A DNA stretch of 10,419 bases from Anaerolineaceae bacterium UBA6801 (lineage in GTDB: Bacteria; Chloroflexota; Anaerolineae; Anaerolineales; Anaerolineaceae), in assembly GCA_002452315.1 (NCBI GenBank), contig DKFH01000007.1, positions 1 to 10,419 of the forward strand, read 5' to 3'. The notes under the pieces are model-generated. The model was not told the DNA's origin. It saw only the letters and a list, made by a program, of their open reading frames with translations, and ran no database searches. Position 1 is the stretch's first letter; every line of letters begins with the position of its first letter. Shown one piece after another: positions 6,481 through 10,419 of the stretch. The position numbers and the translations under genes are program-made.

Positions 6481-6514
6481 CACACAGGGGTTGCTTTTTC
6501 GCAACCCCTGTGTG
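6481..6514. other. Perfect 14-bp stem-loop downstream of the small membrane protein remnant
   Basis: CACACAGGGGTTGC (6481-6494) and GCAACCCCTGTGTG (6501-6514) are exact reverse complements around a 6-nt loop, TTTTTC. On the - strand it begins 10 nt after the stop of the small membrane protein, the place for a terminator. Neither side is followed by a T-run, so it may act as an RNA-end stabiliser or a non-canonical terminator. Confidence 0.75.
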
Positions 6515-6523
6515 GACAGGATT

Positions 6524-6693
6524 TCAGAACCCTTTGACTGCTGTAGCAATGATTAATAATAGCCAGCCAACAACGACAAACCAGAAATTGTATTCTGTCA
6601 CGAGGGGGATATCGGTCAGGGCACATAAGATGCCCAGTAACCCAAGAATCAGTGCAATAATCCAAACAATTTTGTTGGCGCATCAAGTTTCAA
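6524..6693 (-). pseudogene. Small two-helix membrane protein, apparently frameshifted in an A-run
   Basis: On the - strand, 48 codons from 6670 to the TGA at 6524-6526 encode an unmistakable two-helix membrane protein: IVWIIALILGLLGIL, a short polar turn (TDIPLVTEYN), then FWFVVVGWLLLIIATAV and a KGF tail. This frame has no usual start codon and meets a TGA at 6683-6685. The neighbouring frame just upstream reads TTG-AAA-CTT-GAT-GCG-CCA-ACA-AAA (MKLDAPTK). It would join the membrane frame if the run of four A at the junction had five. The restored 56-residue protein (MKLDAPTK-IVWIIALIL...) resembles small Anaerolineae membrane proteins I recall, though I cannot name a family. It could be a real pseudogene, a homopolymer sequencing error, or a slippage site. 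The TTG has only a weak GAGG four nt upstream. Confidence 0.55.
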
Positions 6694-6746
6694 ACAACCT
6701 CGGTTTTCTATAAATGCTGAGTGAATCTGAATGTATTAAATTGAAT

Positions 6747-6757
6747 TTACCAGTATA
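6747..6757 (+). repeat. 11-bp direct repeat TTACCAGTATA, copy 1
   Basis: This 11-mer recurs exactly at 6945-6955, close to the promoter proposed for the kinase gene. Copy 1 lies inside a TTTACC/GGTAAA inverted repeat (6746-6774) in an AT-rich stretch. Confidence 0.5.
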
Positions 6758-6800
6758 ATATATAAAGAGGTAAAATAAAAAAACTCGGATCGTGCATGAG

Positions 6801-6828
6801 ACCAATCGCGTTTTCTTTGAGGATTGGT
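6801..6828. other. Intergenic hairpins (ACCAATC/GATTGGT and GATTGA/TCAATC)
   Basis: ACCAATC (6801-6807) pairs with GATTGGT (6822-6828) over a 14-nt loop. A second hairpin, GATTGA-gatt-TCAATC, follows at 6861-6876. No gene is recognisable between 6694 and 7138. These palindromes may be protein-binding sites or transcript structures. Confidence 0.45.
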
Positions 6829-6944
6829 GTGAAAATTGGCTGACATGCTGTGGAGATTTTGATTGAGATTTCAATCTGTGAGTCATCGCATATTCATAAT
6901 CATTGCTTTTTGTGCAAACAAACACCCTTTATCATTCATAACAA

Positions 6945-6971
6945 TTACCAGTATACTCAAAATGGTATAAT
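6945..6971 (+). promoter_or_regulatory. Extended -10 promoter of the two-component operon, with repeat copy 2
   Basis: TGGTATAAT (6963-6971) is a perfect TATAAT with the TGn extension that can compensate for a poor -35 box. The best -35 candidate is TTACCA (6945-6950, 15-bp spacing), part of the second TTACCAGTATA copy. The ACCA / TGGT symmetry around the region could form an operator. Transcription from about 6978 gives a leader of about 160 nt. Confidence 0.5.
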
Positions 6972-6977
6972 TGAAGT

Positions 6978-7138
6978 GAGCATCACACCTCAAAAAATCG
7001 CCTGAGATGATTTTCAAAGTTGCCAGCGTGATTATCCCACACTAATCAGGCGCATAAAGGCTTTCATGAATTTTATTAAAGCAGACGGCAAAAAACGAAA
7101 CAATTCAACATGGTAGCTCAACACCAGTTCAGGGAACG
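6978..7138 (+). other. Leader of the kinase operon with a possible long-range stem
   Basis: CGCCTGA (6999-7005) is the exact complement of TCAGGCG (7046-7052) over a 40-nt loop. The stem is not followed by a T-run, so attenuation is not indicated. The AGGGA at 7131-7135 is the likely ribosome binding site. Confidence 0.35.
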
Positions 7139-8842
7139 ATGACAATGACAAATAAAGAAGAAACGCCATTGACAATAAATTCTGTTCTTGAGGATAATGT
7201 CGACATCAAACATGTTTTGAACAATATTGAACAGGTGGTGTGGGTCCAGGATTTATCCACTGATACCATCGTTTACGTCAACCCTGCCTTTAAATTACTA
7301 TGGGGGCGTTCTCCAGCGGATCTTTATGCCAGCTCAAGGATCCTGATCGAAAGCGTTCATCCAGAAGATCGCGTCCATGTATTGGCTGCGAAACCGCACA
7401 AAGATTCTACCCCAATCAACCTGACTTACCGTGTTCTTCACCCGGACGGACAATTACGCTGGATTTTTGATCGTTCCTTCATCATGCAAGATTCAAGTGG
7501 GCAATCGAACTATTTATTCTGTATTGCTCAGGATATTACTGACCAAAAAAATGTCGAACTTGCACTGGGTGATACCGTTGACCGACTTCGTGAGCAGTTC
7601 AGGCTTAGCCATAAGATGAGCCTTGCTCGTAAACCCGCGGATGTGCTTAAAATAATGATGTCTGCAAAGGGAATACGCTCTGCTCAGGGATCAGCCCTTT
7701 TATTTTTTATAAGTCCAGAGGGAGGTCCAAATCAAGGGATTGAATTAACTGCTTCCTGGCAGTCAGGCAAACCAAATTCTCCCTGGGAAAGCGAGACAGA
7801 TCTTTACGAAGACCCTGCATTTCTGGGGTTGCTTCACCCCCGTCAAACACTGATGATCACTGATGTCACATCTGATCCCCGATTATCGAATCCATTGATT
7901 GAGATACTGCGTGAACACAAAATAATTTCTATGGTTATCTTCCCTCTGTCTGTTATGGGGGATTGGCTCGGGGTTATCATAGTCTATTACGAACAAGAAA
8001 CACACATAAACCAAACTGAACTCCGCAATCTAAAAGTTTTAATTAACCAGCTGAGCATCACACTTTATAACCTGAAATTGCTGGATGTTGCAGAGAAATC
8101 ACGCCAAATAGCTGAACAGGCTGATGAAATTAAGACAGAGTTTCTTGCGATGGTCTCGCATGAATTACGGACGCCGCTTACATCGATCATCGGGTTTACA
8201 ACGACATTACTGGCAGAAAATATTACCTGGAACCCGGATGAGCAGCGTGATTTCATCCAGACCATACAACAGGAAACCACCCGCCTCCAGGAACTTATCG
8301 ATCACTTACTGGACCTATCAAGATTAGAAGTCGGGATGCTCCCCATTGTGAAGAAACCTGAAACATTAATAAAAATATTCCAGGATGCACACTCCCAACT
8401 TCAAACATTAACATACAATCATCAACTGTCCATTGACCTGTCTGATCAGCTTCCGCTTGTCAATGTAGATGCAAAACGAATTGTCCAGGTCTTGGTCAAT
8501 CTGGTTAAGAATGCATCCGTATATGCGCCTGAAGGTACTGACATCTACATAAAGGCTTACGTGCGTGGTCAATTTGTCCAGGTCAATGTTAGCGATGCAG
8601 GCCCAGGCATTCCGCTGGATGAGCGTAAAAATGTATTTAAAGCGTTCATGCGGGGAAAAGGCAAAGAAAACGAATTTTCAAAAGGTGCAGGGTTAGGCCT
8701 GGCGATTTGCAAAGGACTGGTAGAAGCGCATGGTGGCCGCATTTGGATAAGGAACACCAAATCCCCGGGCACGACGATTGCGTTTACGATTCCGCTAATC
8801 ACAGCACAATCCCCCGTCGGTGTTGCCAGATCGGAGCAGTAA
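7139..8842 (+). CDS. Soluble PAS-GAF sensor histidine kinase
   Basis: This kinase senses a signal through N-terminal modules, phosphorylates itself on a histidine, and passes the phosphate to a response regulator, almost certainly the one encoded next. Domains in order: PAS with PAC tail (about 25-140, including the RVLHPDGQLRWI strand pair), GAF (about 150-310), a short helical linker, HisKA with phospho-acceptor His341 in MVSHELRTPL, and HATPase (about 443-552). The HATPase has N box residues Asn454 and Asn458 (NLVKNAS), G1 DAGPGIP at 486-492, G2 GAGLGLA at 516-522, and GTT at 544-546. No transmembrane helix is seen, so it should sense a cytoplasmic cue. A second ATG at 7145 lies 9 nt from AGGGA, versus 3 nt for the ATG at 7139; 7145 may be the true start (565 residues). 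The gene is more AT-rich than the repair operon. Confidence 0.93.
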   Translation: MTMTNKEETPLTINSVLEDNVDIKHVLNNIEQVVWVQDLSTDTIVYVNPAFKLLWGRSPADLYASSRILIESVHPEDRVHVLAAKPHKDSTPINLTYRVLHPDGQLRWIFDRSFIMQDSSGQSNYLFCIAQDITDQKNVELALGDTVDRLREQFRLSHKMSLARKPADVLKIMMSAKGIRSAQGSALLFFISPEGGPNQGIELTASWQSGKPNSPWESETDLYEDPAFLGLLHPRQTLMITDVTSDPRLSNPLIEILREHKIISMVIFPLSVMGDWLGVIIVYYEQETHINQTELRNLKVLINQLSITLYNLKLLDVAEKSRQIAEQADEIKTEFLAMVSHELRTPLTSIIGFTTTLLAENITWNPDEQRDFIQTIQQETTRLQELIDHLLDLSRLEVGMLPIVKKPETLIKIFQDAHSQLQTLTYNHQLSIDLSDQLPLVNVDAKRIVQVLVNLVKNASVYAPEGTDIYIKAYVRGQFVQVNVSDAGPGIPLDERKNVFKAFMRGKGKENEFSKGAGLGLAICKGLVEAHGGRIWIRNTKSPGTTIAFTIPLITAQSPVGVARSEQ

Positions 8843-8845
8843 AGT

Positions 8846-9529
8846 ATGGGACAAATATTAATTGTTGAGGATGACCCAAACATACGCAAGCTTGTGCGGG
8901 TTAACTTGCTAAAACGTGGTTATACAGTCAGCGAAGCAGAAGACAGCCACCGGGCACTAGCCCTCTTTCAGGAAACCTCAGTTGACCTGGTTTTGCTTGA
9001 CCTGGTGCTGCCTGGGCTTTCTGGGGTTGATATTTGCGCATGGATCCGGGCGAGGTCAAATGTGCCCATCATCATATTGAGTGCTCGGCTGGAAGAAGAC
9101 CTTAAAGTGGCCGCCCTGGATGCCGGAGCCGATGATTACGTTACGAAACCGTTTAGCCCTGAAGAATTGCTGGCCCGGATCCGGGCTTTCTTGCGTCGGT
9201 CTTACGTTTCAGCAAAAAGGGATGAAAACAAAATTCAATTTGACGGCCTGGTGATTGACCTTACAGCACGCCGGGTTTTCATCAATGAGAAAGACCTGCA
9301 CTTGACTGCTACAGAATATGCGCTTCTGGCTGAGCTTGCCCAGAAGATGGATGCGATAGTGACCCATACTGAGCTGTTGAGCAAGATTTGGGGGCCAGAA
9401 TACCGCGGTTCAAATCATTATATCCATACCTATATCGGCCGTCTGCGTAAAAAATTAGGGGATTATAGCGATCTCGTCGAAACCGTGCCCGGGATGGGCT
9501 ACAGCCTGCACTCGAAGAAGATCTACTGA
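8846..9529 (+). CDS. OmpR/PhoB-family response regulator
   Basis: A DNA-binding regulator, probably the partner of the preceding kinase. The receiver domain (1-120) has acidic pocket residues Glu8, Asp9 and Asp10, phospho-acceptor Asp52 in LLDLVLPG, Ser79 in place of the usual Ser/Thr switch, and Lys101 in TKPF. A winged-helix effector domain (about 127-225) contains LTATEYALLAELA and YIHTYIGRLRKKLGD, the latter covering the recognition helix, and ends with the PGMGYSL wing typical of PhoB/KdpE-like proteins. At 227 residues it has the standard length. The gene starts 3 nt after the kinase stop. Its GGAG site (8833-8836) lies inside the kinase gene, so the two are likely translationally coupled. 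No recognisable binding site shows which genes it controls. The closest visible candidates are its own promoter region with the TTACCAGTATA repeats and the downstream dps-like gene. Confidence 0.95.
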   Translation: MGQILIVEDDPNIRKLVRVNLLKRGYTVSEAEDSHRALALFQETSVDLVLLDLVLPGLSGVDICAWIRARSNVPIIILSARLEEDLKVAALDAGADDYVTKPFSPEELLARIRAFLRRSYVSAKRDENKIQFDGLVIDLTARRVFINEKDLHLTATEYALLAELAQKMDAIVTHTELLSKIWGPEYRGSNHYIHTYIGRLRKKLGDYSDLVETVPGMGYSLHSKKIY

Positions 9530-9547
9530 CATTTTGTTCGAGTATGA

Positions 9548-9593
9548 AATATCGAAATTAACTCACCCATGTGAGCTTATTGTTTTCGATATT
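9548..9593. terminator. Nested palindrome after the response regulator, possible terminator
   Basis: An outer 10-bp pair, AATATCGAAA (9548-9557) with TTTCGATATT (9584-9593), encloses an inner CTCAC-ccat-GTGAG hairpin (9562-9575) followed by CTTATTGTTTT. The inner hairpin with its T-rich tail could terminate the two-component transcript. The outer palindrome is not needed for that and may be an operator or an alternative fold. It starts 19 nt after the stop codon. Confidence 0.45.
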
Positions 9594-9798
9594 CTTATAA
9601 GTAGATCTGGAACATTCTTAAAGGTTTACCAGATATCTTCCAAATTAGACGGCATTAAGTCAATTGAAGGATTGAGTATATCCTGCATAATGCCTGGTAA
9701 TGTGAAACAAGCCCCAATTCTAAAAGGTTTTTCTATCACCACACGTATTACACGATTTTGCTGATTTTAATCCAATCAACCTATTTGTATAGACATTA
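9594..9798. other. Intergenic stretch without a recognisable gene
   Basis: This AT-rich stretch has a weak + strand reading frame (9534-9764, unusual TTG start) and a short - strand frame (about 9626-9766; fragment CFTLPGIMQDILNPSID). Neither has a ribosome binding site or a family resemblance I can name. It may contain the promoter of the next gene, but I see no clear -35/-10 pair. Confidence 0.4.
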
Positions 9799-9833
9799 TT
9801 AAGAACCTGTTAGGGACATTGACAGGCTCTTAA
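9799..9833. other. 12-bp inverted repeat upstream of the dps-like gene
   Basis: TTAAGAACCTGT (9799-9810) and ACAGGCTCTTAA (9822-9833) pair at 11 of 12 positions over an 11-nt loop. It ends 51 nt before the ATG at 9884 with no T-run after it. It could be an operator for a stress or iron regulator or a leader hairpin. The sequence is not a recognisable PerR/Fur box. Confidence 0.5.
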
Positions 9834-9864
9834 AGATAAGATTGTATTTAGGAGAAAACTCGCC

Positions 9865-9879
9865 ATGAAAGGAGTTTGA
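9865..9879 (+). CDS. Possible four-codon leader ORF (MKGV) before the dps-like gene
   Basis: ATG-AAA-GGA-GTT-TGA is preceded by its own AGGAG (9850-9854, 10 nt upstream). The AAAGGAG inside this mini-ORF (9868-9874) is the ribosome binding site for the ATG at 9884, so ribosomes on one would mask the other. It could tune translation or be a chance overlap of two Shine-Dalgarno sites. Confidence 0.3.
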   Translation: MKGV

Positions 9880-9883
9880 TTAC

Positions 9884-10419
9884 ATGGAATATACGGATAA
9901 CGCTGGGAATGATCCCAAAACGCAAATCTTTGTAAAACCCAAAAGGCGTCCAGGCAAGGAAGACAATGATAATGAACAGATCCTGATCTTTCAGCCTAAC
10001 ATCGGATTGTCTGGCGATGTCCGCCAACCTGTTGAAAAGATTCTCAACACAATTCTGGCAAACGAAGCTGTTCTTTCTCAAAAAACACGCAGTATTCATT
10101 GGAACAGAACCGGCATAGGGTTTTTAGAAATACACATCTTGCTCGAATCTCAATACAAGCAATTAAGTGAAATTGTGGACAAGATTGCAGAACGCACAAG
10201 AATACTGGGCGGCATTGCTCTTGGTAGCTTCGAAGAATTCCTTGAGGAATCCCAAATCGAAGGTCGGCCATCTCAAATCCCTGATATCCTCCACCTGTTG
10301 GCTGACCATGAGAGCGTGACACGATCCTTGCGCGAAGATATCAGAAAATGCAGTGAAGAGTATGAGGATGAAGGTACGGTGGAGCTGCTTGTCGGGGCGG
10401 TATGTGTCAATGATTTGAA
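9884..10419 (+). CDS. Dps-family ferritin-like DNA-binding/iron-storage protein (3' end outside window)
   Basis: The frame is open for 178 codons and runs off the window end. Dps proteins form 12-mers that oxidise ferrous iron with peroxide, store it, and often coat DNA under stress. The family core is evident: SIHWNRTG, then FLEIHILLESQY, then IVDKIAERTRILGG. Ferroxidase-site residues are all present with canonical spacing: His72, His84 (+12), Asp99 (+15) and Glu103 (+4). These match His51, His63, Asp78 and Glu82 of E. coli Dps. Later segments (GSFEEFLEESQI, LLADHESVTRSL, EGTVELL) also follow the family pattern. An N-terminal extension of about 40 residues carries a basic cluster (KPKRRPGK), plausible for DNA contact. 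The start is set by AAAGGAG nine nt upstream. Only about 15-20 residues should be missing. The normal C-terminal HEK region is not yet reached. Confidence 0.88.
   Translation, partial: MEYTDNAGNDPKTQIFVKPKRRPGKEDNDNEQILIFQPNIGLSGDVRQPVEKILNTILANEAVLSQKTRSIHWNRTGIGFLEIHILLESQYKQLSEIVDKIAERTRILGGIALGSFEEFLEESQIEGRPSQIPDILHLLADHESVTRSLREDIRKCSEEYEDEGTVELLVGAVCVNDL

Noticed and set aside
6471..6713. 80-codon + strand frame over the hairpin and small membrane gene
   Set aside because: The - strand encodes the recognisable membrane protein here; the + frame includes the 14-bp hairpin and has no family features.
6683..6925. 80-codon - strand frame
   Set aside because: AT-rich with low-complexity residues, no ribosome binding site seen, and it covers several palindromes; unlikely to be coding.
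9534..9764. 76-codon + strand frame after the response regulator
   Set aside because: It uses a TTG start without a ribosome binding site and runs through the nested palindrome; no resemblance to a known family.
9848..10322. Two - strand frames (83 and 92 codons)
   Set aside because: They are antisense to the Dps-family gene, which has clear catalytic residues.

Overview
The window looks like chromosomal DNA from a Chloroflexota bacterium of the Anaerolineae type. This is an inference from gene order, protein style and intergenic structure; no marker gene proves it. The left part (1-5000) is GC-rich with strong G/C third positions. The right part, mainly the histidine kinase and the dps-like gene, is visibly more AT-rich.

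Region by region. Positions 1-3640 hold a tightly packed DNA-repair operon on the + strand: the end of a UvrD/PcrA-like SF1 helicase, an iron-sulfur PD-(D/E)XK nuclease, and a long RecJ exonuclease. Each junction overlaps by one base, and a strong intrinsic terminator follows recJ. Positions 3699 to about 3854 carry the decayed 3' end of a secreted-type protein gene on the - strand. Positions 4098-4943 (-) encode a DegV/FakB-type fatty-acid-binding protein with its own terminator. Positions 5089-5376 hold what looks like a complete 268-bp non-autonomous transposable element: 17-bp terminal inverted repeats (16/17 match), an exact 10-bp target duplication, and a core of three consecutive hairpins. 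It sits 2 bp upstream of the -35 box of a near-consensus promoter. That promoter serves a membrane-anchored coiled-coil protein of unknown function (5500-6246).

Positions 6247-7138 are mostly non-coding but rich in hairpins. They hold a small two-helix membrane protein on the - strand that appears to have lost one A in a homopolymer (6524-6693). Positions 7139-9529 form a two-component system: a soluble PAS-GAF histidine kinase followed 3 nt later by an OmpR-type response regulator. After a 350-bp gap with nested palindromes, a Dps-family ferritin-like gene starts at 9884 and runs off the window end. It has all four ferroxidase-site residues and is preceded by a four-codon mini-ORF with its own ribosome binding site.

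How the genes may work together. The helicase, nuclease and RecJ probably cooperate in resection or processing of broken DNA, a possible functional counterpart of AddAB/RecBCD. The kinase and regulator form one signalling pair whose target is not visible; Dps just downstream is a candidate only by proximity. The most notable non-gene item is the MITE-like element with intact ends and target duplication.
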